A stretch of 64,000 nt of DNA from Allobosea sp. TND4EK4 (GTDB lineage: Bacteria; Pseudomonadota; Alphaproteobacteria; Rhizobiales; Beijerinckiaceae): positions 1-64,000 of the forward strand of contig NZ_FTMO01000002.1 of NCBI RefSeq assembly GCF_900156025.1, read 5' to 3'. The notes beneath the pieces were generated by a model, which worked only from the letters and a program-made list of their open reading frames with translations, ran no database searches and was not told the origin of the DNA. Of the stretch, positions 33,816-43,500 are shown piece by piece. Each line of letters starts with the position of its first letter. Positions within the stretch are counted from its first letter, which is position 1. The position numbers and the translations under genes were made by a program.

Positions 33816-34592
33816 TCAGAAAGGCAGCAGGATATCCATCACCTGCTGGCCGTAGCGCGGCTGCTGGACGTCCGTGATCTGGCCGCGGCCGCCATAGGCG
33901 ATGCGGGCCTGAGCGATCTTGGACGAGTCGATGGTGTTGTCGCTGTCGATGTCCTCCGGCCGGATTACGCCGGCCACGATGAGCTCGCGCACCTCGAAGT
34001 TGACGCGGATCTCCTGCTTGCCCTCGATCACGAGATTGCCGTTGGGTAGGTTCTGCGTGACCACGGCGGCAACATTGGTCGTCAGGGTCTCCGAGCGGTT
34101 GATCGACCCTGTGCCCGCGCTGGACGCGTCGGAGTCCAGCTTCAGCAGAGACGAGGCGGAGGCTCCGTCCGGCAGGTATTTGTCGACCTTGTTCTCGAAG
34201 CCGAGGAAGTTGGGCGCACCCGCCTTCTCCGCGTTCTTCCGCGAACGCTGGGTCGAGTTGTTGAGCTGGGCCTTGTCGGTCACCTTGACCTTGACGGTGA
34301 CGAGGTCGCCGACATTGCGGGCCCGCTGGTCCTTGAAGAAGGCGCGCGAGCCGGTCCGCCAAAGCGAATTCGGCGCATAGGAGGCGTGCTCCATGGCCGG
34401 CATCGGCATCTGGACGGGCTTGTAGCCCTTTGCCGCAGTCGGATCCTCGATCGCTGAGAGGTTCGGCGCCTGGCCGACATTGGCGAGCCGGTCGCCGACG
34501 CCGCAGGCGCCGAGCGAGGCGGTCAGCAGCAGCAGGCCGGAGAGCCTTGCGATACGGCGGTTGGTCGGGGCGGATTTCACGGAAAGACGCAT
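33816..34592 (-). CDS. flgH: flagellar L-ring lipoprotein FlgH
   Basis: FlgH forms the outer-membrane L ring around the distal rod. The 258-residue product starts at the ATG 34592, although a GTG at 34604 overlapping the flgA stop is possible. The lipobox SLGAC places the lipidated cysteine at about residue 30. Family segments include NSLWRTGSRAFFKDQRARNV, GDLVTVKV, and the C-terminal RYGQQVMDILLPF. It is the last gene of the leftward flgF-flgG-flgA-flgH operon. The P-ring gene flgI is not in the window. Confidence 0.97.
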   Translation of the reverse strand: MRLSVKSAPTNRRIARLSGLLLLTASLGACGVGDRLANVGQAPNLSAIEDPTAAKGYKPVQMPMPAMEHASYAPNSLWRTGSRAFFKDQRARNVGDLVTVKVKVTDKAQLNNSTQRSRKNAEKAGAPNFLGFENKVDKYLPDGASASSLLKLDSDASSAGTGSINRSETLTTNVAAVVTQNLPNGNLVIEGKQEIRVNFEVRELIVAGVIRPEDIDSDNTIDSSKIAQARIAYGGRGQITDVQQPRYGQQVMDILLPF

Positions 34593-34600
34593 GTCGGAAC

Positions 34601-35668
34601 TCACTGAGCGCTGGCGATGCGGCCGATGGCCGGCTTGATGGAGACGCGGCCGGGGCCGGTGATCGTGCCCTGGAGAACGCGCTTGGATTGGGGGTTGGTG
34701 ACGGAGACGACGTCGCCCATCGCGCCGGATTCGTTGACCCGGCCGCGCATGGTGATGAGGATCCCCGGCGACTCGTAGACGATGGTGACGAGTTCGCCCT
34801 TGGCGACGATCTCCTCGCGCTGTACGTCGCCGCTGCGCAGCGGCACGCCGGCCATCAGCGCGCGGCGCGCCACCTTGTCGATCGCGGCACGGGAATCGGC
34901 GATCAGTTCCGCAGCCTGTCCGTCGCGCGGGCGGCGCTCGACGATGACGTCGCTCGCGGTCAGCGTCTCGCCGCGGGCGATCGCATGCCTCGGGACGACC
35001 ACCTCGATGGTCTCGACCATCTGGCCGGAGATGCGCAGCGGCTTCAGCCGCATCGCGGCGCTGCCGGGCACGGCGAGCCGCGCCTGGATGCGGCGGGCCC
35101 GCGCATCATAGGAGAGGTCGATGACGGAAAGATCGCCCGTCAGCTCCGGCTCGATCGCGATGGAGGGGGCCCCGCCATCGACAGCGAGCGCGAACATCTG
35201 CGCATCCACCCCGAAACGTTCCTTGAGGCCCTGCCTGACGGCGGCCTCCATGTCGGCGGCAGTGACGCGACGGGCCGCGCGTGTCACGACGACCTGCGCG
35301 AAGCCCTGGCTCTCCAGCTCCGCCGCATCGCGGATGATGCCGGCACCGCGCGCCGCCTCGACGATCCGCGCCACCTGGATCGTGCCGGTGTCGCCGAGCG
35401 CGGGTCCGCGAAAGGCGGCGATCTGCGCCGTCTCGCCGCCAAGCCCGGCAATCAGGTCGCCGAAGGTGACGAGGTCGCGCGAGAGATAGATCTCGGGGCG
35501 CAGTTGCAGCTTTGGCGCCTGCGGCGGCAGCGCCGGCTGAACCTGCTGTGGCACCGCCGCAGCGATTGCGACCGGGGCATGCTTGCCCCGTGCCTGCTGG
35601 GCAAGGGCCGGAGCCGCGGCCAGCAGCGCGGCGGAGGCGAGCGTGGCGGCGAGGGTGAAGCGAAGCAT
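34601..35668 (-). CDS. flgA: flagellar P-ring assembly protein FlgA
   Basis: FlgA is the periplasmic chaperone for P-ring formation by FlgI. The 355 residues exceed the about 220 of enteric FlgA because of an N-terminal part after the signal peptide (LAATLASAALLAAAPALAQ), as is usual in Rhizobiales. The SAF domain begins near 210 (HAIARGETLTASDVIVERRP) and the C-terminal GELVTIVYESPGILITMRGR and SVTNPQSKRVLQGTI are typical. The stop overlaps the alternative flgH start by three bases, indicating coupling. Confidence 0.95.
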   Translation of the reverse strand: MLRFTLAATLASAALLAAAPALAQQARGKHAPVAIAAAVPQQVQPALPPQAPKLQLRPEIYLSRDLVTFGDLIAGLGGETAQIAAFRGPALGDTGTIQVARIVEAARGAGIIRDAAELESQGFAQVVVTRAARRVTAADMEAAVRQGLKERFGVDAQMFALAVDGGAPSIAIEPELTGDLSVIDLSYDARARRIQARLAVPGSAAMRLKPLRISGQMVETIEVVVPRHAIARGETLTASDVIVERRPRDGQAAELIADSRAAIDKVARRALMAGVPLRSGDVQREEIVAKGELVTIVYESPGILITMRGRVNESGAMGDVVSVTNPQSKRVLQGTITGPGRVSIKPAIGRIASAQ

Positions 35669-35682
35669 CGGCCCTGCCCTCC

Positions 35683-36474
35683 TTAACCGCGGAACATCTG
35701 GGTGGTCGCCGACATCATGCTATCGGCTGCCGAGACGACCTTGGAGTTCATCTCATAGGCGCGCTGCGCCGCGATCAGCGCGGTGAGCTCCGTCACCGCC
35801 TGGACGTTGCCCTCTTCGAGATAGTTCTGCTGGAGCGTGCCGAAGCCCTCGCCGCCGCCGAAGCCGTCGATCGGCTGGCCCGAGGCCGCCGTCTCGATGA
35901 AGAGGTTGTCGCCGATCGATTCGAGACCCGATTTGTTGACAAAGCGCGTGAGCTGGATCTGGCCCAGCGATTGCGGGGCGGTCTGGCCGGGGATCATCGC
36001 CTCGACCGTGCCCTGCGCATTGATGCTTACCGACGTCGCGTTGTTCGGAACCGTGATGCCGGGCTCGACGACATAGCCGTCGCGCGTGACGATCTGGCCC
36101 TGGGAGTCGAGGTCGAAGGAACCGTCACGCGAATAGGTCGTCCGCCCGTCCGGCATGCGGACCTTGAACAGGCCCTCGCCGCGGATGGCGAGATCGTAGG
36201 GCTTCTCGGTCGGCGAGATGTTGCCCTGCGTCATGACCCGGCCGGTCGAGGCAACCTTCACGCCCGAACCGACGAACGTCCCTGCGGGCGCCTGCGTGTT
36301 CTGGTCCGAAGTGGCGGAGCCGGCCCTGCGGAAATTCTGATAGAGCAGGTCCTGGAAATTGATCGTCTGCCGCTTGAAGCCGGTGGTGCGGACGTTCGCG
36401 ATGTTGTTGGAGATGACCTGGACGTTCATCTCCTGGGCGGCCATCCCGGTGGCCGCAGTCTGCATGGCGCGCAT
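35683..36474 (-). CDS. flgG: flagellar distal rod protein FlgG
   Basis: FlgG builds the distal rod. The 263-residue product has the rod/hook N-terminus MRAMQTAATGMAAQEMNVQV with NNIANVRTTGFKR, the D1 segment and the C-terminal helix RAYEMNSKVVSAADSMM. The length matches the family exactly. It lies between flgF and flgA, with 20 and 14 base gaps. Confidence 0.98.
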   Translation of the reverse strand: MRAMQTAATGMAAQEMNVQVISNNIANVRTTGFKRQTINFQDLLYQNFRRAGSATSDQNTQAPAGTFVGSGVKVASTGRVMTQGNISPTEKPYDLAIRGEGLFKVRMPDGRTTYSRDGSFDLDSQGQIVTRDGYVVEPGITVPNNATSVSINAQGTVEAMIPGQTAPQSLGQIQLTRFVNKSGLESIGDNLFIETAASGQPIDGFGGGEGFGTLQQNYLEEGNVQAVTELTALIAAQRAYEMNSKVVSAADSMMSATTQMFRG

Positions 36475-36494
36475 GGCGTTGGCTCCTTCTCGGG

Positions 36495-37238
36495 TCAGGC
36501 TTGCTGGTCAGCCAGGCGGGAGATCGCCTTGCTGCGCAGGTCGTCGTTGCGGGTGATCATGCTGGCGACGTCCTGATAGGCACGCTGCACCTCCATAAGG
36601 CGGGTCAGTTCGCTCACCGCCTTCACGTTCGAGCGCTCCAGCGCGCCGGTCTCGAACTTGGAGCCCGGCAGGGGCGGCTGCGGCGCGGCGGTGGAGGACA
36701 CGAGGTTGTTGCCCTCGCTGACGAGCGTGGTCGGATCGGCGAAGCGCACCTGGCGCAGGCGGCCGCGGGTCCCCTGGTCGCTGGTGACGGTTCCGTCGGC
36801 GGCGATGCGAAGATCGTATTCGCTCGGTCCGAAATTGATCGGGCCGCCCTGGCCCATCACCGGCTGGCCGAGCTGGGTCACGAGCTGGCCCTGGCGATTG
36901 ACCGTCAGCGAGCCGGCGCGGGTGTAGCGTTCGCCGGCAGGGGTCTGGACGACGAGGAAATTGTCGTCCTTCAGCGCGACGTCGAGCGGGTTGCCGGTGA
37001 ACTCGATCGTGCCCTGCGAGAGATCGAGCGGCGTCCCCTTGTCGATGACATAGGAAAGGGCCCGGTCGGCCGGCTTGAAGGCTTCGGCCTTCGCCTTGGG
37101 CATGACGAATTCGTTGAAGCGCGCGCTGCGCGCCTTGAAGCCGTTCGTGCCCACATTCGCCATGTTGTTGGCGATGACTTCAAGCTCTCGCGACAGGGCG
37201 ACCTGTCGCGAAAGGCCGACGAGAAGCGCGTTCTCCAC
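36495..37238 (-). CDS. flgF: flagellar proximal rod protein FlgF
   Basis: FlgF is a proximal rod subunit. The start is the GTG at 37238, giving 247 residues with the expected N-terminus (M)ENALLVGLSRQVALSREL and NNMANVGTNGFKA; GGGAGT lies seven bases upstream. The frame continues upstream without similarity. The C-terminal RLMEVQRAYQDVASMI is the conserved coiled-coil end. It is the first gene of the leftward operon and diverges from fliL. Confidence 0.97.
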   Translation of the reverse strand: MENALLVGLSRQVALSRELEVIANNMANVGTNGFKARSARFNEFVMPKAKAEAFKPADRALSYVIDKGTPLDLSQGTIEFTGNPLDVALKDDNFLVVQTPAGERYTRAGSLTVNRQGQLVTQLGQPVMGQGGPINFGPSEYDLRIAADGTVTSDQGTRGRLRQVRFADPTTLVSEGNNLVSSTAAPQPPLPGSKFETGALERSNVKAVSELTRLMEVQRAYQDVASMITRNDDLRSKAISRLADQQA

Positions 37239-37442
37239 GGCGAAAACTCCCGATCTTGTCCCGCGGCGACCTCGACGCTCCCCAGCGCAGTCGCCACGGC
37301 CTTCTCTCCGCAACCTGCATGCCAACATGGTTAAATCATACAAGCCTCTGAAATCATTGATCACAGCTGCCCGTATCGAGGACCGGACTGCCCGGCACCA
37401 CCCGCTCCTCCGGCAAGAACGACCCGGCAAAAACTGCCGCCC

Positions 37443-37457
37443 TTAACGGCGCGTTAA
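37443..37457. promoter_or_regulatory. perfect CtrA box upstream of fliL
   Basis: TTAA-CGGCGCG-TTAA matches the full CtrA consensus TTAA-N7-TTAA. It lies 60 bases before the fliL start in the flgF/fliL divergent region. CtrA directly controls early flagellar genes, including fliLM, in Caulobacter, so a similar role here is likely. Confidence 0.8.
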
Positions 37458-37516
37458 CTGTGATTGGCGAAGGTCGACAGCACGGCAGAACGCCGTGCGC
37501 ACGGCCGAGGCAACAG

Positions 37517-38029
37517 ATGGCGAAGACTGCCAAGACGGAAGAGGAAGGCGCGGCCGAAGAGGCGCCCAAGGGTGGTAAGGGCGGCAAGAAGAAGCTCATC
37601 ATCATCGGCGCCGCGGTTCTGCTGCTCGCCGGCGGCGGCGGCGGTGCCGCCTGGTTCTTCCTGCTGAAGAAGCCTCCCGCTCAGGATCAGGCCGCCGAAG
37701 CCGCCAAGGCCAAGAAGCCCGTCACCTTCCTCGACATGAAGGACATGATGATCGGCATGACCAATGGCGGCCAGCAGGAGCGGCAGCCCGTGATGAAGAT
37801 CAAGGTTTCGCTCGAGATCGGCGACCCGAAAGTCGCCGAAGAGGTGAAACCGCTGCTGCCCCGCGTCGAGGATGCGTTCCAGGTCTTCATGCGCGAGTTG
37901 AGGCCCTCCGATCTCGAAGGCTCCGCCGGCATGTACCGGCTGAAGGAAGAACTGCTTCGCCGCGTCAACGTGACGGTCTACCCCGCCAAGGTTGATGCCG
38001 TGCTCTTCAAGGAACTGCTGGTTCAATGA
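37517..38029 (+). CDS. fliL: flagellar basal-body protein FliL
   Basis: FliL is a single-pass inner-membrane protein with a periplasmic domain that surrounds and stabilises the stator units. The 170-residue product has a charged cytoplasmic lead, one membrane helix (KLIIIGAAVLLLAGGGGGAA) and the periplasmic SPFH-like domain ending with RRVNVTVYPAKVDAVLFKEL. Start is the ATG at 37517. Its stop overlaps the fliM start (ATGA), showing translational coupling. Confidence 0.96.
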   Translation: MAKTAKTEEEGAAEEAPKGGKGGKKKLIIIGAAVLLLAGGGGGAAWFFLLKKPPAQDQAAEAAKAKKPVTFLDMKDMMIGMTNGGQQERQPVMKIKVSLEIGDPKVAEEVKPLLPRVEDAFQVFMRELRPSDLEGSAGMYRLKEELLRRVNVTVYPAKVDAVLFKELLVQ

Positions 38030-39159
38030 GTTCCGATCGCGACAATCCCAACAGGCCGGGCGGGGACGATCCGCTGACGCCCGAAGGCATGGCCGCCGAA
38101 TGGGCCACGGTGCCCGACATCGTCGACGAGGACGGCGAACAGGAAGGCGGCATCGACCGCCTGATGTCGCAGGACGAAATCGACACGATGCTCGGTTTCT
38201 CCAGCGGCGAGGATTCAGCCTCCCGCAATGGCATCCAGGCCATCGTCGATTCGGGGTCGGTCGCCTATGAGCGGCTGCCGATGCTCGAGATCATCTTCGA
38301 GCGTCTGGTGCGTCTGCTCTCGACCAGCCTTCGCAACTTCTTCACCGACAACGTCGAGGTCACGCTGGAGAGCATCCGGTCGGTACGCTTCGGCGACTAC
38401 ATCAACTCGATTTCGCAGCCCGCGATGCTCTCGGTCTTCAGGGCCGAGGAATGGGACAATTTCGGCCTCATCACCATCGAGTCGACGCTGATCTACTCGG
38501 TTCTCGACACGATGTTCGGCGGCAAGCGCGGACAGCCCGCCCCGCGTATCGACGGGCGCCCCTTCACCTCCATCGAGATCAGGATGGTCCGCCGCGTGAT
38601 CGAGCTCGTGCTCGGCGACGCCCAGGCGGCGTTCCGCCCGCTCTCGCCGGTGAGCTTCACGATCGACCGGGTCGAATCGAATCCGCGCTTCGTCTCGATC
38701 TCGCGCCCAGCCAACGCCGCCATCCGGGTCGAGCTCAAGTTCGACATGGAAGGCCGCGGCGGCTCGCTGCATCTGATCCTGCCCTATGCCACCATCGAGC
38801 CGATCCGCGAATTGCTGCTCGAAAGCTTCATGGGTGAGAAGCTCGGGCGCGATCCGATCTGGGAGAACCATCTCGCCACGGAAGTCTGGCAAGCCGACGT
38901 AGACGTCACTTGCGTGCTGCACGAGACCCAGATGCCGCTAAAGCGGGTCATGAAGCTCGAGATCGGCGACACGCTGATGTTCGACGCACGGCCTGACGCG
39001 ACGGTCTCCTTGCGTTGCGGCGACTTCATCGTCACCGAAGGCCGCATCGGCCGGGTCGATGGCAAGATCGCGGTGCAGGTGGTCCAGCCGCTGCGCCGCT
39101 CCAAGACCACTCTCGCCGCCTTCGACAGCCTTGCCAGCCACCTCGGCGCTTCTAACTGA
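38026..39159 (+). CDS. fliM: flagellar motor switch protein FliM
   Basis: FliM is the C-ring switch component that binds CheY-P. The N-terminal CheY-binding peptide is visible as LMSQDEIDTMLGF near residue 45, which is preceded by an unusually long acidic lead of about 40 residues. The middle CheC-like domain has FGDYINSISQPAML and the C-terminal SpoA domain has LEIGDTLMF and GRIGRVDGKIAVQV. The length is 377. fliN and fliG are not adjacent in this window. Confidence 0.97.
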   Translation: MSSDRDNPNRPGGDDPLTPEGMAAEWATVPDIVDEDGEQEGGIDRLMSQDEIDTMLGFSSGEDSASRNGIQAIVDSGSVAYERLPMLEIIFERLVRLLSTSLRNFFTDNVEVTLESIRSVRFGDYINSISQPAMLSVFRAEEWDNFGLITIESTLIYSVLDTMFGGKRGQPAPRIDGRPFTSIEIRMVRRVIELVLGDAQAAFRPLSPVSFTIDRVESNPRFVSISRPANAAIRVELKFDMEGRGGSLHLILPYATIEPIRELLLESFMGEKLGRDPIWENHLATEVWQADVDVTCVLHETQMPLKRVMKLEIGDTLMFDARPDATVSLRCGDFIVTEGRIGRVDGKIAVQVVQPLRRSKTTLAAFDSLASHLGASN

Positions 39160-39169
39160 GCAGGACAGC

Positions 39170-39637
39170 ATGACTCTCAATCTCATCGCCGATGCTTTGG
39201 TGGCCAGCCTCCTCGTGGCCACGATCGTCACCTGCTACATCCTGGCGAAGCGAATCGAGCGACTGAAGGCGGACGAGGCGGGCATGCGCCAGACGGTGGG
39301 AGCGTTGATCACCGCGACCGACAATGCCGAGCGCGCCATCGCCGGCCTGAAGAACACGTTGAACGATTGCGACCGCACGCTCGACGAGCGCCTGCGCACG
39401 GCGGAGCGCTACGCGGCAGACCTCGCCGCCCAGGTCGAGGCCGGTCAGGCGGTGATGGACCGCATCGGGCAGATCGTCAGCGCGGCCAGCCTTGTCGCCA
39501 AGACCGAGACAGCCGCACCGGCGGTGCCGCAGCCTGCGCCGGTTTCGCGCCTCGAAAGCGCGGCCCAGTCCGCCGCCGCAATCCGCGCCCGCGCCGCCCG
39601 CCGCCTCGAAGCGCAGATGGAGGGCAAGGCTGCGTGA
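39170..39637 (+). CDS. DUF6468-like membrane-anchored flagellar-cluster protein
   Basis: The 155-residue product starts at the ATG 39170 after GAGCAGGACAGC. It has one N-terminal helix (LIADALVASLLVATIVTCYI), a coiled-coil region with regular Ala/Leu/Arg spacing (about 25-95) and a Pro/Ala-rich tail ending in RARAARRLEAQMEG. It corresponds to the conserved uncharacterised protein found between fliM and the MotE-like gene in alphaproteobacteria. Its stop overlaps the next start (GTGA), so it is coupled to the MotE-like gene. Confidence 0.8.
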   Translation: MTLNLIADALVASLLVATIVTCYILAKRIERLKADEAGMRQTVGALITATDNAERAIAGLKNTLNDCDRTLDERLRTAERYAADLAAQVEAGQAVMDRIGQIVSAASLVAKTETAAPAVPQPAPVSRLESAAQSAAAIRARAARRLEAQMEGKAA

Positions 39638-40452
39638 TCGAGAGGCCGCGTCTCCTGCCTGCAGTCATTCTCGGCGCCATGGGTCTCCTGGCGCTGAAGC
39701 TGCTTGCATGGACGGCAGAGCCCTATCCCGGCACAGTGCCGGCCAGCAGGACCATTCTCGCGGAGAGCGGCTCGGGCAAGGGCAAGGAGGTCTGGGCCAT
39801 GGCGAAGACCACGGCCCGGGTCCATGCGGCGGACCATCTCGACCCCGAGACGACCGGCTCGGTCCCGGCGCCTGATCCCGAGAAGGAAAAAGAGAAGGCA
39901 GCAGCCGACGCCAAGGCGGAAGCGGCCCGCGCCGCGGACCCCAACAACAAGGCTGGCCTGATCAACGGGACAAGGGAGCCGGTCTCGCCCGCCGAGAGGG
40001 CGTTGCTCGAACGCCTCGGCGAACGCCGCGAGGAGCTGGACAGCCGCATGCGCGAGCTGGAGATGCGCGAGCGCCTGCTCGGCACGGCCGAGAAGAAGCT
40101 CGACGGCCGCCTCGGAGACCTCAAGACGATGGAAGAGAAGGTCGCGCCCGGCACCAAGGGGGCCGCCGACGAAGCCAAGGCGATCAAGAACCTCGTCATC
40201 ATGTATGAGGCGATGAAGCCCAAGGACGCGGCCCGTGTCTTCGACCGGCTGGGCCTCGATGTTCTGGTGCCTGTCGTGCAGCAGATGAACCCGCGCAAGA
40301 TGTCCGAGGTTCTCGCCGCCATGGCGCCCGACAAGGCCGAGAAGTTGACCGTCGCACTCGCCACCAGCGGGCGCACGCCTGCGCTGGAGCGCGCCTCGGC
40401 GCAGAATGCCCTGCCGAGCAACGAGTTGCCGGCGATCGCGCCGCAACGCTAG
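39634..40452 (+). CDS. MotE-like flagellar protein with MgtE-N-like domain
   Basis: The 272-residue product starts at a GTG (39634) overlapping the previous stop. An N-terminal helix (LLPAVILGAMGLLALKLLAW) anchors or exports it; residues about 120-175 form a charged coiled coil (RREELDSRMRELEMRERLLG); residues about 190-250 form an MgtE-N-like helical domain (VIMYEAMKPKDAARVFDRLG). This layout matches rhizobial MotE, known in Sinorhizobium as a periplasmic chaperone specific for the motor protein MotC. The next gene encodes a large secreted helical protein, which may be its client. Confidence 0.8.
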   Translation: MIERPRLLPAVILGAMGLLALKLLAWTAEPYPGTVPASRTILAESGSGKGKEVWAMAKTTARVHAADHLDPETTGSVPAPDPEKEKEKAAADAKAEAARAADPNNKAGLINGTREPVSPAERALLERLGERREELDSRMRELEMRERLLGTAEKKLDGRLGDLKTMEEKVAPGTKGAADEAKAIKNLVIMYEAMKPKDAARVFDRLGLDVLVPVVQQMNPRKMSEVLAAMAPDKAEKLTVALATSGRTPALERASAQNALPSNELPAIAPQR

Positions 40453-40478
40453 CCACACGGCGCAACGACGGCCACACA

Positions 40479-40493
40479 TTAAGCTGCTGTTAT
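40479..40493. promoter_or_regulatory. CtrA-like box upstream of the large secreted protein
   Basis: TTAA-GCTGCTG-TTAT departs from the CtrA consensus by one base. It is 84 bases before the chosen start at 40577, and a TTGAC element follows at 40496. Confidence 0.5.
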
Positions 40494-40576
40494 GCTTGAC
40501 GGCTTAGCGTAGCCGCGGGTTCCTCCACGCGGTCGCGTGGCTGGGCGCTCCGTTGCGTTGGGTCGGGTTTCCGGTT

Positions 40577-43500
40577 TTGCGTCTATCGCGTTCTCTCGCT
40601 TTCGGTATCGGGCTGGCAGCGCTTGCGCTCGCCGCCGGTCTCGACGCGCCTGCGCAGGCCGCCACGGCGAAGCTGCGGGGCGAGCCGATGGCCGCCGGCT
40701 TCGGGCGCCTGTCCCTGGCCTTCGACGAGCCGACGCAGACACGCATCAGCGTCGCGAACGGCGTGCTCATCGTCGCCTTCGGCACGCCCGTCCAGATCGA
40801 TGCCGCAAAGATCGCACGCGAGCTGCCGAACTATATCTCCGTCGCCCGTGTCGATCCGGACGGCCGCGGCATGCGCTTGGCGCTGACCCAGATCTATAAA
40901 GCCAATCTGATCGAGGCCGGCGACAAGGCATTCATCGACCTGCTGCCCGAAAGCTGGAAAGGCGTGCTGCCCGGCCCGCCGCCCGAGGCCATCGCCGAGC
41001 TGACAGAGCGGCTGCGCCTGGCGGAGGTCCGGGCGCGCCAGAGCGTCCGCCCACAAGCGCCGCCACCGGTCCTGACCCTCACCAGCGCCAGCCTGCCGAC
41101 ACTTGAGCGGCTGATCTTCAACACCCCCGCCGGCACGGCGCTGAAGAGCGCGCGCGACGGAACGACGCTGACGCTGACCTTCGACAAGCCCATGACGGCC
41201 GATGCGGCAGCCTTGCGCGCGGGCCTCCCCAAGGGCTTCGGGCTGATGGCGGCCGAACCCACCAAGGACGGCCTCAAGCTGAACTTCTCAGTGCCCGCCG
41301 ATTGGCAGGTGCGCGACTTCAGCGACGAAACCGGACTGGTCGTCGATCTGCTGAAACCGGCCAAGCCGCCAATCGGGAGCTTGACCGATCTCGAGAAGCC
41401 GCAGCAGCCCGCAACGCCCGAAAGCGCCAAGCCGGCTCCGACGACGGGAGAGGCCAAGCCTGGATCGGCCGGTCCGGCCGTGCAGGAGGCGCAGGCCGCC
41501 GAGGCCAGACCCGCGGCCCCGGTCGCCCAGCCGGCCGCTCCGGAGCCGCCGCCCGGAAAGGTGCAGATCGCCGCCGCCGACAAGCGCATCGAGTTCCGCT
41601 TTCCACGCCCGACCGGCGCAGCCGCCTTCCTTGATGCCGGGACGATGGTGCTCGCTTTCGATACGCGGGACACGATCGACCCGTCCAGCATCGCGGGACA
41701 GCTCCCCGCGCTGATCGCGGAGAGCACCGTCTCGCGAGAGGGCAAGGTCACGCTGGTGCGGCTGCGGCTCAACGGCCAGCCGCTGACGCGCTTCTTCGCC
41801 GAGGGCAACGCCTGGTCGCTCGACCTGGGCGAGGATGCGGGCCGGCCAGCCTTGCCCGTCGAGCCGCAACGCGGCGTCGATGATCGCGGCCAGACCAGCC
41901 TCGTCGTGCCCCTGCCCGGCCTCACCGGGGTGCACTGGCTCGAATCGGGCCCCGCCGGGCTGCCGCTCGCGATCGCGACGGCGCTGGGGCCGACGCGTTC
42001 GACGCCGAAATCCTACCGCTTCGTCGAGTTCGAGTTGATCCCGACCGCGCAGGGCGTGGCGATCCAGCCCCGTGCCGACGACATCGTCGCTCGCGCCGGC
42101 ACCGAACAAATTATGATCGGCCGGAATGGTGGCCTCAATGTTTCGCTGGATGTCGCGACGGCCGACGACAAGCAGGACAAGGCCACCGAGGCAATGCCTT
42201 CGCCGCTGCTGGATGGCGAGCGGTGGACCAGGCTGCAGCAGGGCTCTGTCCGCGATCACGGCCGCGAACTGGCTCGCGAGGCTGCGGGCGCTTCGCGGGC
42301 CCGCAAATCGGCGACGCGCCTCGCCCTCGCCCGCTTGCATCTGGCCAACGGCCTCGCCGCCGAGGCGCTGGGGCCGCTGAGCGCCCTTCTTGCAGACGAT
42401 CCCTCCATGCGCGTCAACCGCGAGGCACTCTTCCTGAAGGGTCTCGCTGCGGCACAGATGCATCGCGATAAGGAGGCGCTCGCCGCCTTCGAAGCGCCAG
42501 CGCTGAAGGCGGACGCGGAGGCTGGACTATGGCGGGGGCTCGTCGAGCAGCGCCTCGGCCGCAACACGCAGGCGCTTGTGGACTTCCGCCGCGGCGAAGC
42601 CCATCTCGACCGCTACCCTCCGGAGTTGCAGGCGAAGCTCCGCGAGGCGATGGCGCGCGCCGCGCTCGCGACGCAGGACATGGGCGTCGCGGAAAAACAG
42701 ATCCAGCGTCTCGCCGACATGCCCAGTGAGGAGGTCGATCCCGAACGGCTCGCCTTGCTCCAGGCGATGCTGAACGACGCCGGCGGACGGGCCGACGTCG
42801 CCATGGAGGGTTACCGTCCGCTCTTTGACGCCGGGAGCCGTCCCGTCGCCGCGGAGGCCCAGTTGCGCGCCGTCAAGCTGGCCGACGTGGAAAAGCGCAG
42901 TGATCTGAAGATCGACGAGGCCATCGCCCGGCTTGAAACCGTCGCCGTGACCTGGCGGGGCGGGCCTATCGAGATGGAGTCGCTGGCGCAGCTGAACCGC
43001 CTCTATATTAGCCAGGGTCGCTGGCGCGACGCGTTCCTGGTGGCGCGCCGCGCCAACGAGACCTTCTCCGACGATCCGCTGACGCGGCGAATGCACGACG
43101 AGACCGCCCAGCGCTTTGCCGAGCTCTTCAGCCAAGGCGGCGGCGACAAGCTGCCCCGGATCGAGGCTCTCGCGCTTTCGTACGATTTCAAGGAATTCCT
43201 GCCGGTTGGGCGGCGCGGCGACGAGATCACCCGCCTCCTCGCGGACCGGCTGGTGGAGCTCGACCTGCTCGACCAGGCGGCCGAAATCCTGAAGTACCAG
43301 ATGGACAAGCGCCTGACCGGGGCAGCCCGCTCGACGGTCGCCGCCCGGCTGGCGATGATCGACCTGATGAACGGCAAGCCGGCCGACGCGGTGCGCGCGC
43401 TCGCCTCGACCCGGCTCGTCGAGCTGCCGGCCGATGTGAAGCGCGCCCGCCTTCTGCTGGAGGCCAAGGGCCTCTCCGACCTCTCCCGCAGCGACCAGGC

